Under the pieces are notes generated by a model that did no database searches, had not been told where the DNA came from, and saw only the letters and a list, made by a program, of their open reading frames with translations. The translations under genes were made by a program, and so were the position numbers. 64,000 bases of DNA from Hahella sp. HN01 (GTDB taxonomy: Bacteria; Pseudomonadota; Gammaproteobacteria; Pseudomonadales; Oleiphilaceae): positions 1-64,000 of the forward strand of contig NZ_JAHMIN010000012.1 in the NCBI RefSeq assembly GCF_018986435.1, given 5' to 3'. Below, piece by piece: positions 43,399 to 52,379 of this stretch. Within the stretch, counting starts at the first letter, position 1, and each line of letters begins with the position of its first letter.

Positions 43399-44868
43399 AT
43401 GATTACCGCCATCAAGCGTCTAACGTTAACGGTCTTATTAATGACCCTGTCCGCCTGCGCCTCCGTTGGCTACCACCCGGCAGAATCGCCAGCGACGCCT
43501 TTGCCCCTACCCTGCGCCGACGATTGGAGCCAATTTCAGCAGGCAGTCTCTCGTCAGCATACATTTGACGGACAAGACTGGCCGGTTCCCGATTACGAAT
43601 ACCTGCGCATGGACCGCACATTGTCGCTCCTGAGCAAGAGTACGTTGGATACAGAACAAAGACGTGACTGGCTGGCTCGCGCCTACGCCAAAGGCCGCCT
43701 TACCAGACACATGGAAAACCAGCGCCTTTTTCAACCGCTTTCTCTCGATGCGCTGGAAAGCTGCCTGCATCAGCAAGCTGATCAATTAGTCGGCCAACCC
43801 GCATTCTGGCGTCATCTGCATACCCTGAGTTATCCAGAGGATTACATCAGTCTACGCCGATGGCTGGGATTATCCGCCGTATTGCAACCACTAATCAGCT
43901 GGCGTGTTGACGTCTTGAATGACGAGGGGACTGCGGCGTATCAACATTATCAGCCAACAGGTGAATGGCGACGTTACATACCGGCCACCCAGATCAGCGC
44001 GCCGCCAGTCAATTTCCCATTACCCAAGGACAGCCTGGGATTACCCTCACTTTCCGAGCAGGAATGGCGGCGCCTATTCGCTTACTACAGCCCGGATCTG
44101 GCAGTCGAAACGCGAGGCGACTTCGATATCCCCGGACGCCCAGTGCGCGAAGGGCAAAGCTGGACCACTGATGCGACGCCCACCGCCTATACGCTGGTCT
44201 CGCAGACTTACTGGCAAGGACAGTGGCTGCCGCAGCTTGTCTACGTTTTCTGGTTTAACAGCCGCCCCAAAACCAGTCCCTTCGACATTCTGGGAGGAAC
44301 CCTGGATGGCCTGATGTGGCGAGTGACGCTGGACCCACAAGGCGTCCCTCTGTTCTTTGATAGCGTGCATCCCTGTGGTTGTTATCATAAATGGTATCCC
44401 GTTCAGCCCAACATTCGCTTTGCGGGCGCGCCGCCAGACGATGAACGCCTGATCATCTTACCGCCGCCGCCCGAACTGGCCTCCGAGACGCCAGTCCTGT
44501 ACTTAAGCTCAGGCGCGCATTATGTCGTGGGACTGGAGCACCGTCCCCGCGAGAATATTCCAGAGAAAGCCCCGACTTATCGATTACAGGATTACAACGC
44601 TCTGCGCCTGATGCGCGACGGCGATACATGGCTAAGTCTGTTCCAACCTGATGGTTTAGTAGAAGGGACGGAGCGACTGGAGCGATTTCTGATTTGGAAT
44701 ATGGGCGTCCCTTCCGCAGGGGCCATGCGACAATGGGGACATCACGCCGTCGCCTTCGCCAGTCGGCGCCATCTGGATGACCCGCTGCTGTTTCAGCGCT
44801 ACTTCACCACGGAAAACAGGTTTAACCCGGATAAAACGTATGCACCACCACTTCCGGCGGACAATTAA
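43399..44868 (+). CDS. Large lipoprotein of unknown function
   Basis: 489 residues from the ATG at 43399, chosen because AGGA lies just upstream and a lipobox (LMTLSAC, Cys20) follows a short hydrophobic stretch. In-frame ATGs upstream (43357, 43381) would move the lipobox away from the end. The mature protein is rich in Trp, Pro and Tyr and resembles no domain I can name. DILGGTLDGLMWRVTLDPQGVPLFFDSVHPCGCYHKWYP in the middle is a distinctive block with three close Cys/His residues. The 3' end overlaps the convergent phosphoesterase gene by 47 bp. Confidence 0.7.
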   Translation: MITAIKRLTLTVLLMTLSACASVGYHPAESPATPLPLPCADDWSQFQQAVSRQHTFDGQDWPVPDYEYLRMDRTLSLLSKSTLDTEQRRDWLARAYAKGRLTRHMENQRLFQPLSLDALESCLHQQADQLVGQPAFWRHLHTLSYPEDYISLRRWLGLSAVLQPLISWRVDVLNDEGTAAYQHYQPTGEWRRYIPATQISAPPVNFPLPKDSLGLPSLSEQEWRRLFAYYSPDLAVETRGDFDIPGRPVREGQSWTTDATPTAYTLVSQTYWQGQWLPQLVYVFWFNSRPKTSPFDILGGTLDGLMWRVTLDPQGVPLFFDSVHPCGCYHKWYPVQPNIRFAGAPPDDERLIILPPPPELASETPVLYLSSGAHYVVGLEHRPRENIPEKAPTYRLQDYNALRLMRDGDTWLSLFQPDGLVEGTERLERFLIWNMGVPSAGAMRQWGHHAVAFASRRHLDDPLLFQRYFTTENRFNPDKTYAPPLPADN

Positions 44869-45817
44869 AGCGCACCGGCAATAACGAACTGCCGGCGCCG
44901 GTGCTGGTGTAGCCATCCATATCGCGCCAGCGCCAGTTTCCTCTGCCGACAAAGCGAGGACAATCCGAGTCGAGCGTAATCGCAGTTCCGCCAGGCAGAC
45001 ACACCTGACCTCCGTGGGTATGACCGCACAACATGAGATCAATGCCCGCGTGCGCCGCCTGCTTGAAAATTTCCGGCGTATGCGACAACAACAGAGTATA
45101 GCGCGACATATCCAGGCCCTGCGCCGCCATCTGCAGATTGTCCACGCGATAGTAGTGAGGATCGTCCACGCCCACGATCTGGATTTTCTCTCCTTCTCTC
45201 TCAATCAGCGCAGACTCGTTCATCAGCATGCGATAGCCCATGTCCTCCAGAGGCGGCAGCATGCGGATACTGTCGTGGTTGCCGAAAATGGCGTAAGCCT
45301 CGCCCCGCAGTCGTTCACGCAGGCGGCGCATTCCCTCCAGAGCGCCCTCTTCGGGACCATAGGTCTGCGCCCGATAATCGCCGGTGATCACACAGAGGTC
45401 ATATTCCAGGCTACCGGTGATCTCCAATAATCTGGCGGTGATCGCTTCATCCATATCCACATGGAGGTCCGTGAGATGTAGCAGGCGAAAGCCCTTGAAC
45501 GCAGCAGGAATCTTCCTGTGCCGCACAGGGTTGTGAGTCACTTGAATGTTTCTGGCGTTGCGTCGCCCCCATTCATACATTCCCGCCAGCTTGAAGGTCC
45601 AGCGCATCAGAGTTTGCATGGAGTACCAGTTTTCCGGGTGAAAAAAGTTAATGCCTCCTCCGCCGAATACCCGTTGGGCATGATCCTGTTCTATTCCCAG
45701 ACGCTGACGTGCGTGCACAAATCCCAGACGCTGCTCCAGCCTCGTCAGTAAATCCGCGTCATCGTGTATTTCAGTTTCTGGAATGGAGCGGGCAAGCGTC
45801 CGGTTCACATCGCTCAT
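44822..45817 (-). CDS. YaeI-like metallophosphoesterase
   Basis: 331 residues from the ATG at 45817; an in-frame ATG at 45850 would add 11 residues, and neither has a strong ribosome-binding site. The calcineurin-like motifs are LLHLTDLHVDMDE, CVITGDYRA, AIFGNHDSI, LLLSHTPEIF and LCGHTHGGQVCLP, the usual ligand order of the YaeI/YkuE branch that acts on membrane lipids. The N-terminal 80 residues are not hydrophobic. It overlaps the convergent lipoprotein gene by 47 bp, which is uncommon but tolerated. Confidence 0.88.
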   Translation of the reverse strand: MSDVNRTLARSIPETEIHDDADLLTRLEQRLGFVHARQRLGIEQDHAQRVFGGGGINFFHPENWYSMQTLMRWTFKLAGMYEWGRRNARNIQVTHNPVRHRKIPAAFKGFRLLHLTDLHVDMDEAITARLLEITGSLEYDLCVITGDYRAQTYGPEEGALEGMRRLRERLRGEAYAIFGNHDSIRMLPPLEDMGYRMLMNESALIEREGEKIQIVGVDDPHYYRVDNLQMAAQGLDMSRYTLLLSHTPEIFKQAAHAGIDLMLCGHTHGGQVCLPGGTAITLDSDCPRFVGRGNWRWRDMDGYTSTGAGSSLLPVRFNCPPEVVVHTFYPG

Positions 45818-46042
45818 GAAAAATAGTGATCCTTTGGGTTGATCCGCCATCGGCCGGATAACTTATGACCAATGTGAACTAAGCATAGTCGAGAAAGGGC
45901 AAAAAATTCGCCTGCAAGGGGCATTTCGTCTGGGCTCGCGTCTCCGATGGAGGTAAGCTACCCGCATTCCAATGCTAATAGTACTTATGACCGATTAGAT
46001 TATTACAATAGACAAAGACAAGACCATCACGCTGGAGACATC

Positions 46043-47083
46043 ATGAAAGTATTGGTAACCGGAGCAAACGGACATATCGGCTCCCACGTGGTAAGGCAAC
46101 TACTCGACCAAAACCATGAAGTACGCGCCTTTGTGCGCAAAAGCTCAGATTTGCGCGGGCTCAACGGACTCAAGCCGGAGTTCGCCTACGGCGACGTCAA
46201 AGACCCCGCCGCCGTGGAAGCCGCCGCCGAAGGTTGCGACGCCATCATTCATATGGCCGCGGTGTACAAAACCATCGCCAAGTCCGTCGAGGAAATCGTC
46301 GAACCGGCGCTGCAAGGCGCGGAAAATGTATTCAAGGCCGCCCACAAACACGGCGTCAAGCGTGTGGTATACACCAGCTCCGTGGCCTCCATCGGTTTTT
46401 CCTATGATCCGCATGCATTACGCAGCGGCGAGGACTGGAACGACGACGCGCAAAACGCCTACTACGTCGCCAAGACCCGCAGCGAAAAAGCCGCGCAGAA
46501 ACTGGCCCGCGAATATGACATCCACCTGGTGGTCATCTGCCCCGCTATCGTGTTGGGCCCGAACGACTATCGCATCACTCCTTCCAACCAGTTAGTGATG
46601 GATTGGTTGAACGGTTTCGGGCAAACCTACCCTGGCGGATTAAACCTGGTTGACGTACGCGACGTCGCCGCCGCTCATGTCGCCGCGTTAAGCAAAGGGG
46701 AAAACTGCAAACGTTACGTCGTGGGCGGAGAGAATATCGAAGTTAAAGAAATTGGCGCGGCCTTGAAACGCCTCACCGGCGTCAAACCGATCCATCTGCC
46801 GACTGGCCGCGGCCTCACTCTGACATTCGCCCGCGTGGTGGAGACGCTGTGCAAGCTGCTACATATCAAACCGCCGTTTACCTACGATCTGGTCTACGAA
46901 GTTGTGGGTCGCTATGCGTACTATGATTGCAGCGAGGCGGCCAAAGATTTGGGAGTCAAACCTCGTGATGCGGAAGAGACACTGAAGGACTGCATCGCCT
47001 GGCTGCTTTCCCAGAACAAACTGAAACCTCGCGTCGCCGCCAAAGTGGCGCCCAAAATCCCCACCCATCCGGCTTCCGCTTAA
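46043..47083 (+). CDS. NAD(P)-dependent epimerase/dehydratase-type SDR
   Basis: 346 residues from the ATG at 46043 (GGAG upstream). The N-terminal Rossmann fold is VLVTGANGHIGSHVVRQLL (3-21), and the active-site Tyr and Lys are in AYYVAKTRSEK. VYTSSVASIGF supplies the third Ser/Thr. The pattern resembles dihydroflavonol reductase and hopanoid-associated sugar epimerase relatives. The substrate is unknown. A terminator hairpin and a short tandem repeat lie just past the stop. Confidence 0.9.
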   Translation: MKVLVTGANGHIGSHVVRQLLDQNHEVRAFVRKSSDLRGLNGLKPEFAYGDVKDPAAVEAAAEGCDAIIHMAAVYKTIAKSVEEIVEPALQGAENVFKAAHKHGVKRVVYTSSVASIGFSYDPHALRSGEDWNDDAQNAYYVAKTRSEKAAQKLAREYDIHLVVICPAIVLGPNDYRITPSNQLVMDWLNGFGQTYPGGLNLVDVRDVAAAHVAALSKGENCKRYVVGGENIEVKEIGAALKRLTGVKPIHLPTGRGLTLTFARVVETLCKLLHIKPPFTYDLVYEVVGRYAYYDCSEAAKDLGVKPRDAEETLKDCIAWLLSQNKLKPRVAAKVAPKIPTHPASA

Positions 47084-47096
47084 GGCGAACCTGTGA

Positions 47097-47125
47097 CAAG
47101 CCCGTATAGCCTCAAGCCCGTATAG
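47097..47125. repeat. Tandem direct repeat, 13 bp twice
   Basis: CAAGCCCGTATAG occurs at 47097-47109 and again at 47113-47125 with a 16-bp period, between the SDR stop and its terminator. Confidence 0.8.
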
Positions 47126-47126
47126 A

Positions 47127-47151
47127 AAGTAAGGCTGCCACGGCCTTACTT
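47127..47151 (+). terminator. Terminator hairpin of the SDR gene
   Basis: AAGTAAGGC and GCCTTACTT form a perfect 9-bp stem with a 7-nt loop, followed by CCTTTC. It lies 44 bp after the stop. Confidence 0.6.
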
Positions 47152-47211
47152 CCTTTCAGCTCATTAGCCTCTACCGCGCATCATTTTGGTTAAATTTTAA
47201 GCTTTATAGCA

Positions 47212-47227
47212 ACACTATATATAGTAG
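47212..47227. promoter_or_regulatory. NrdR box 1
   Basis: ACACTATATATAGTAG matches the NrdR consensus ACACTATATATAGTGT at 14 of 16 positions. It lies upstream of nrdJa and 157 bp before the second box, close to a whole number (15) of helical turns. Confidence 0.8.
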
Positions 47228-47363
47228 ACGCCTGATAGACGTATTTTTACTATGCAACCTTGCTGTCATATTCCCCGTCAGCCCAGAAATGCGGCGGCCA
47301 AAGGTCTGATAAACGCCTTCCACAGACCTTTACCTACGCTAAAATGATTTTTTTCACAAGCCT

Positions 47364-47390
47364 TCACATCACATTATATAGTGCTATACT
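47364..47390 (+). promoter_or_regulatory. Probable sigma70 promoter of nrdJa
   Basis: TTCACA (-35) and TATACT (-10) are separated by 15 bp. NrdR box 2 covers the spacer. The transcript would start near 47397 and have a leader of about 330 bases. Confidence 0.5.
47369..47384. promoter_or_regulatory. NrdR box 2, inside the nrdJa promoter spacer
   Basis: TCACATTATATAGTGC matches the NrdR consensus at 13 of 16 positions with a w-tolerant position. It falls between a sigma70-like TTCACA (47364) and TATACT (47385), so NrdR binding would block polymerase there. Confidence 0.75.
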
Positions 47391-47729
47391 TTGCGGAAAT
47401 CGCCATATATAGGGTCAGAGCCGCTAACAGCCCGCATTCTGACAGTCAAGTCTCCGATGGGAGTCTCTACCCGTAAAATGGCGCGTTCTCTCCAGGGCCG
47501 CAAAGGCCCGGACATACACAGAACTTCATCGGACACCAGGTTTTTCACAACCTGCCGCACAAGTAAGGTGCACAACATATTGTGGTCGCCAGTTTTTGTA
47601 ACGCAACACAGGAAGTTTACCTTGCGAATCAGTCGTATCTCGCAGCGCTATCTGAAATTGGCGGTCTGACCAACAACACTGCAGTTTTAAAATAAACCTT
47701 GTTCGGGGTTAGAAGATTTGAGGGATATT

Positions 47730-49868
47730 ATGAACGCCAAAGTCCAGCAGCTTATCGCGCCTATTGATATGCAGCCCGCTTCCGTCGATATCTGGGAAAC
47801 CAAATACCAACTGAAAACCAAGTCTGGAAGCCCTGTGGACAAAGACATCCTGGGTACTTACGAACGCGTCGCCAAGGCGCTGTCCTCCGTGGAAGCCGAC
47901 AGCATACGCGAGAAGGTGCTGGCGGACTTCGTATGGGCGCTGGAAAACGGAGCCATTCCAGCCGGTCGCATCATGTCCAACGCTGGAGCGGAAGAACACA
48001 AGCCCGCCACGTCCACGATCAACTGCACCGTATCCGGCAGCATCATGGATTCAATGGACGATATCCTGCTGAAAAACCACGAAGCCGGCCTCACCCTCAA
48101 GGCTGGCTGCGGCATTGGTTATGAATTCTCCACACTGCGTCCGAAAGGCGCGTATGTGGCCGGCGCCGGCGCCACCACTTCCGGCCCATTGTCGTTCATG
48201 GATATCTTCGACAAGATGTGCTTCACCGTCTCCTCCGCCGGCGGACGCCGCGGCGCGCAGATGGCCACTTTCGACGTGCATCACCCGGACGTCTTTGATT
48301 TCGTTCGCGCCAAGCGCGAAGACGGCCGCCTGCGTCAGTTCAACCTGTCCCTGCTGATCACTGAAGACTTCATCAAGGCGGTTCAAAACGACGAAGATTG
48401 GCGTTTCTCCTTCCCTATCACTCGCAAAGAAGCGGAAGAAGACAACATTGACGTCAACGACGAAACTCAATACCTGTATCGCGACTTCCCGGTAAAAGAC
48501 GGCTATATGACGGATGAAAGCGGTCGCGTCGCCTGCCGTATTTACCGCACAGTTAAAGCGCGTTCTATTTGGGACGCCATCATGACGTCCACTTATGACT
48601 TCGCCGAGCCAGGCTTCATCCTGATCGACAAAGTCAATGAAATGAACAACAACTGGTTCTGCGAGAACATTCGCGCCACCAACCCCTGCGGCGAACAGCC
48701 TCTGCCGCCTTACGGCAGCTGTCTGCTTGGCTCAGTGAACCTGACCAAGTTCGTGGAATACCCGTTCACCGAAAACGCCAAGTTCAACTTCGACAAGTAT
48801 CGCAAGGTTGTGGCCATTTTCACCCGTATGCTGGACAACGTGGTGGAGATCAACGGTCTGCCGCTGGAAGGTCAGCGTCACGAAATTCAGTATAAGCGCC
48901 GCCACGGCATGGGCATTCTGGGCCTGGGCTCCACGCTAGCCATGCTGCGCATGCCTTACGGTTCAGACGAATCCGTCAGCTTCACTGAAGAAGTATGCCG
49001 CGAGATGGCGCTGGAAGGCTGGCGCCAAGGTTTGGAGCTGGCGAAAGAAAAAGGCCCGGCTCCTATCATGGAAGACACTTTTGTCGTCACCGAAGAAATG
49101 CTGCGCCTGCGTCCGGAAATGGCGAAAGACGGCCTGAAAGCCGGCGACAAACTGAAAGGTAAAGTGCTGCACGCCAAGTACAGCCGCTACATGCAGCGCG
49201 TTGCGGAAGCTGATCCCAAGCTGGTCGACGCACTGGCTAAAAAAGGCGCGCGCTTCACGCACCATACGTCCATTGCTCCTACTGGCACCATTTCCCTGTC
49301 ACTGGCCAACAACGCCAGCAACGGCATTGAGCCCAGCTTCGCCCATCACTATTCCCGTAACGTGATTCGCCAGGGCAAGAAGACCAAAGAGAAAATGGAC
49401 GTATTCTCCTATGAGCTGCTGGCGTATCGCCACCTGGTCAATCCCAAAGCCATGCCATTCTCAGAGGACGCCGAAGCGCAATTGCCTGCGTACTTCACCA
49501 CCAGTGACGACGTGACGCCCAAGCAGCACGTGGATATTCAGGCGGCGGCGCAACTGTGGGTGGACTCCTCCATCTCCAAAACCGCCAATGTCCCGACCGA
49601 TTTCCCATATGGGGAGTTCAAGGACATTTATATGTACGCTTACGAAAAAGGCCTGAAAGGCTGCACCACCTTCCGCTTCAACCCGGAAGCTTTCCAGGGC
49701 GTACTGGTCAAAGAGAAAGACCTGGAGAACACCTTCTACGAGTTCACCACCGAAGATGGCCAAACCATTAAGCTGAAAGGCAACGAAGAAGTTGAGTATG
49801 ACGGTGAAACCCACACCGCCGCCAACCTGTTCGACGCCTTGAAAGAAGGCACTTACGGAAAATACTGA
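47730..49868 (+). CDS. nrdJa: B12-dependent (class II) ribonucleotide reductase, catalytic part
   Basis: 712 residues from the ATG at 47730 with GAGGG upstream; an in-frame TTG at 47718 is less likely. The ten-stranded barrel motif NPCGEQPLPPYGS carries Cys320 (thiyl-radical site) and Glu322, and Cys99 (INCTVSG) and Cys331 are likely redox partners. The 5'-deoxyadenosylcobalamin enzyme makes deoxyribonucleotides without O2. Pseudomonads likewise encode it as two genes, nrdJa and nrdJb; nrdJb follows after 137 bp. Control by NrdR is likely from the two boxes upstream. Confidence 0.95.
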   Translation: MNAKVQQLIAPIDMQPASVDIWETKYQLKTKSGSPVDKDILGTYERVAKALSSVEADSIREKVLADFVWALENGAIPAGRIMSNAGAEEHKPATSTINCTVSGSIMDSMDDILLKNHEAGLTLKAGCGIGYEFSTLRPKGAYVAGAGATTSGPLSFMDIFDKMCFTVSSAGGRRGAQMATFDVHHPDVFDFVRAKREDGRLRQFNLSLLITEDFIKAVQNDEDWRFSFPITRKEAEEDNIDVNDETQYLYRDFPVKDGYMTDESGRVACRIYRTVKARSIWDAIMTSTYDFAEPGFILIDKVNEMNNNWFCENIRATNPCGEQPLPPYGSCLLGSVNLTKFVEYPFTENAKFNFDKYRKVVAIFTRMLDNVVEINGLPLEGQRHEIQYKRRHGMGILGLGSTLAMLRMPYGSDESVSFTEEVCREMALEGWRQGLELAKEKGPAPIMEDTFVVTEEMLRLRPEMAKDGLKAGDKLKGKVLHAKYSRYMQRVAEADPKLVDALAKKGARFTHHTSIAPTGTISLSLANNASNGIEPSFAHHYSRNVIRQGKKTKEKMDVFSYELLAYRHLVNPKAMPFSEDAEAQLPAYFTTSDDVTPKQHVDIQAAAQLWVDSSISKTANVPTDFPYGEFKDIYMYAYEKGLKGCTTFRFNPEAFQGVLVKEKDLENTFYEFTTEDGQTIKLKGNEEVEYDGETHTAANLFDALKEGTYGKY

Positions 49869-50005
49869 GGCGAAGTCCTGGCGATTTCGTAAAATCGCCA
49901 GGTTTCTCCATAGAAAATGTTAAAAATGGGCGCATAATATGCGCCTGCAGCTAGGTTTTCCCGGGAAAACCTGAGCAAAGCCACCGTACACAAGGGTATA
50001 CAGTC
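49869..50005. promoter_or_regulatory. nrdJa-nrdJb intergenic segment with hairpin and two palindromes
   Basis: Within 137 bp there are three inverted repeats: a hairpin at 49877-49902 (CCTGGCGATTT paired with AAATCGCCAGG, followed by TTTCT), a 17-bp palindrome GGCGCATAATATGCGCC at 49929-49945, and a perfect 20-bp palindrome at 49953-49972. A ribosome-binding site AAGGG precedes nrdJb. The set may separate or balance expression of the two subunits. Confidence 0.6.
49877..49905 (+). terminator. Terminator-like hairpin after nrdJa
   Basis: A perfect 11-bp stem with a 4-nt loop followed by TTTCT lies 9 bp past the nrdJa stop. It could terminate part of the transcripts before nrdJb. Confidence 0.55.
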
Positions 50006-50695
50006 ATGGCTGTTAAAATTGAAAAGAAAATTGTCGGCTACAAAGTTCACAAGCCCAGTGACGTTACGCCGGCGAGCGAACCGGTTCAGGAGCAACCACA
50101 GCCGGTTGAAATGAATGAAAAAATCGAGCGCCCGGATTTCCTTCTCGGCACGACGTACAAGATCAAACCCCCGGTGTCGGAGCATGCGTTTTATATCACC
50201 ATCAACGACATCCTGTTGAATGAAGGCACCGACCACGAAGCTCGTCGTCCGTATGAAATCTTCATCAACTCCAAATCCATGGAACACTTTCAGTGGGTTA
50301 TCGCACTGACGCGGGTTATCTCCGCCGTGTTCCGCAAAGGCGGCGACATCACCTTCCTGCTGGAAGAGCTGCTGTCCGTGCATGATCCCAGCGGCGGCTA
50401 CTACAAGAAAGGTGGCATTTTTGTCCCCTCCCTGGTGGCGGAAATCGGCGCAGTCATTGAAAAGCACATGAAAGCGCTAGGCATTATCGAGTCCGAGGAA
50501 ATGAGCGACGCTCATAAACGCATGATCGCGGAGAAACGCGCAGAGTACGAGGCGCGACAGAAAAATGAAGCGAATGCGGATGGCTCCGCCTTCCCTGCAA
50601 ACGCGACAATGTGTAAGAAATGCAGCCAAAAATCCGTGATCTTGATGGATGGATGCCAAACCTGTCTCAATTGTGGCGACAGTAAGTGCGGCTGA
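50006..50695 (+). CDS. nrdJb: B12-dependent ribonucleotide reductase, C-terminal partner
   Basis: 229 residues. It matches the C-terminal part of class II NrdJ that is a separate protein in pseudomonads. It starts VKIEKKIVGYKVHKP and has the conserved RPYEIFINSKSMEHFQWV and GGDITFLLEELLSVHDP blocks. The end, MCKKCSQKSVILMDGCQTCLNCGDSKCG, is a Cys-rich zinc-finger-like tail whose last cysteines probably pass electrons to the active site of NrdJa. A clear terminator follows. Confidence 0.93.
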   Translation: MAVKIEKKIVGYKVHKPSDVTPASEPVQEQPQPVEMNEKIERPDFLLGTTYKIKPPVSEHAFYITINDILLNEGTDHEARRPYEIFINSKSMEHFQWVIALTRVISAVFRKGGDITFLLEELLSVHDPSGGYYKKGGIFVPSLVAEIGAVIEKHMKALGIIESEEMSDAHKRMIAEKRAEYEARQKNEANADGSAFPANATMCKKCSQKSVILMDGCQTCLNCGDSKCG

Positions 50696-50735
50696 ACAAC
50701 TGTTAATAAAGTTGTTATGAAATCAATGTCAAAAT

Positions 50736-50759
50736 AGGAGGGTGAGTCCCTCCTTTTTT
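50736..50759 (+). terminator. Rho-independent terminator of nrdJb
   Basis: AGGAGGG-TGAGT-CCCTCCT followed by five further T residues, 41 bp after the stop. Confidence 0.9.
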
Positions 50760-50842
50760 CGTTTTTGGAAACGGTGGACCGAGATTTGCAAGATAACTAA
50801 ATCCAAGTAGACTAACGCCCTACACAACTTCAAGGAGAATAT

Positions 50843-51682
50843 ATGATTAAAAAGTGCCTGTTTCCGGTAGCGGGTTATGGAACCCGATTCCTGCCCGCCA
50901 CCAAAGCCATGCCTAAAGAAATGCTGCCTGTCGTAAGCAAACCACTGGTTCAGTACGGCGTAGAAGAAGCAGTCGCCGCTGGCATGAACTCTTTCGGTTT
51001 TGTTACCGGCCGGGGTAAGCGGGCCATTGCGGACCACTTTGATATTTCTTATGAGCTGGAACAACAGATCAAGGGAACCGGTAAGGAAGAGCTTCTCTCC
51101 AGCATTCGCAGCCTGATAAATAACAATAAATTCTCATTCACCCGCCAAAATGAAATGAAAGGTTTAGGACACGCTATTCTTTCCGGACAGACTCTGATCG
51201 GCGACGAGCCGTTCGCGGTCGTACTTGCAGACGACCTCTGCATGGTGGAAGAAGGCGAAGACAGCGTGCTGGCCCAGATGACCAAGCTGTACAATCAATT
51301 CCGTTGCAGCATTGTGGCCATCCAGGAAGTTCCACACGACGAAGTTCACAAGTATGGCGTCATCGCTGGCGACCCAATGAAAGAAGGCCTGTTCCGCGTC
51401 ACAGACATGGTGGAGAAGCCGCCCGTCGACCAGGCTCCGTCCAACTACGCCATTATCGGCCGCTATATTCTGACGCCGGATATTTTCGACATCATCCGCG
51501 ACACAGAGCCCGGTAAGAACGGCGAAGTTCAAGTGACCGACGCACTGCTGAAACAAGCCAAAGACGGCTGCGTACTGGCGTATAAGTTCAAGGGACGTCG
51601 TTTCGACTGCGGCAGCATCGATGGCTTTGTTGAAGCCACCAACTATGTCTACGAAAACGTGTACAAAAAAGGCCTGATGTAA
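50843..51682 (+). CDS. galU: UTP-glucose-1-phosphate uridylyltransferase
   Basis: 279 residues of the GalU type. MIKKCLFPVAGYGTRFLPATKAMPKEMLPVVSKPLVQY is the nucleotide-binding start with the GxGTR-x6-K signature, and VVLADDLCM holds the Asp that positions Mg2+ and UTP. It makes UDP-glucose for surface polysaccharides. CAAGGAGAATAT precedes the ATG. A strong terminator follows, so it is probably its own unit. Its product could feed the nearby UDP-glucuronate epimerase pathway. Confidence 0.96.
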   Translation: MIKKCLFPVAGYGTRFLPATKAMPKEMLPVVSKPLVQYGVEEAVAAGMNSFGFVTGRGKRAIADHFDISYELEQQIKGTGKEELLSSIRSLINNNKFSFTRQNEMKGLGHAILSGQTLIGDEPFAVVLADDLCMVEEGEDSVLAQMTKLYNQFRCSIVAIQEVPHDEVHKYGVIAGDPMKEGLFRVTDMVEKPPVDQAPSNYAIIGRYILTPDIFDIIRDTEPGKNGEVQVTDALLKQAKDGCVLAYKFKGRRFDCGSIDGFVEATNYVYENVYKKGLM

Positions 51683-51705
51683 TTCATCACCTTTTTCCAT
51701 GCACC

Positions 51706-51734
51706 AAAAAAGCGCCTAAATGGGCGCTTTTTTA
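51706..51734 (+). terminator. Rho-independent terminator of galU
   Basis: AAAAAAGCGCC-TAAATG-GGCGCTTTTTT is a textbook stem with T run, 23 bp past the stop. Confidence 0.92.
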
Positions 51735-51808
51735 TTTGGAGCGCCCCGCCATCTAGTACAGAGCATTCAGACAAAGACAAAGACAACAGACGCGAACTGA
51801 GGGAAGCA

Positions 51809-52234
51809 TCATTCTCCGCTATTCATTAACTGCAGGATAAAGCGCTTTTTATCTTCGTCACTGGCGCGAAAGCGTTTCAGCAACAACCGCTCCGTCGAAT
51901 CGGGCAATGCCTCTTCCATCACTTTGGTCAGGCGCTCAATGACCGTATCCAAGTCCCCATCCTCGCCCACCTCAAAACCAGGCAGATCCAACTGAGGATT
52001 GTTTTTTTCGTTCTGATTAAAGTCCAGCAGCGCATCCAGGGAAACGCCCGTCTTTACGCAAAGGTCAAACAGATTATCGATAGAAGGGAAACAACGCTGG
52101 GATTCAATAGGATTTTCCCAACCAGCCACAACCGTGACATCCACCTGACAAAAGGTAGCGATGTCCTCAAGGGTAAGCTTTTTCTTGTGCCGAAAATCCC
52201 GAAGGCGCTGATAGAAGGTTCGAAGATACTTCAT
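51809..52234 (-). CDS. XRE-type transcriptional regulator
   Basis: 141 residues with an N-terminal helix-turn-helix (about 6-65: LRDFRHKKKLTLEDIATFCQVDVTVVAGWENP) followed by an acidic, helical C-terminal part of about 70 residues. RCFPSIDNLFDLCVKTGVSLDALLDF extends the DNA-binding domain in the way of XRE proteins with added helices. The target is unknown. It converges on galU and lies about 145 bp from the tRNA-Val gene upstream. Confidence 0.87.
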   Translation of the reverse strand: MKYLRTFYQRLRDFRHKKKLTLEDIATFCQVDVTVVAGWENPIESQRCFPSIDNLFDLCVKTGVSLDALLDFNQNEKNNPQLDLPGFEVGEDGDLDTVIERLTKVMEEALPDSTERLLLKRFRASDEDKKRFILQLMNSGE

Positions 52235-52379
52235 GCCCCGCTCCGTGACTGGTTTTCGGCAATCGTATCACTAAAAAGTCAATACAAACCAGCCATTCGG
52301 ACGCCACAAGGGCCGAAGACAACAAACTATTTTTGAATAATTTCAGAAACTAAAAAAGATCACTGACAAAGAAGGGAAT

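Noticed and set aside
47391-47729. Cobalamin riboswitch in the long nrdJa leader
   Set aside because: A B12-dependent enzyme made this likely, but I found no B12-box, no conserved GCCACTG core and no fitting stem set in the leader.
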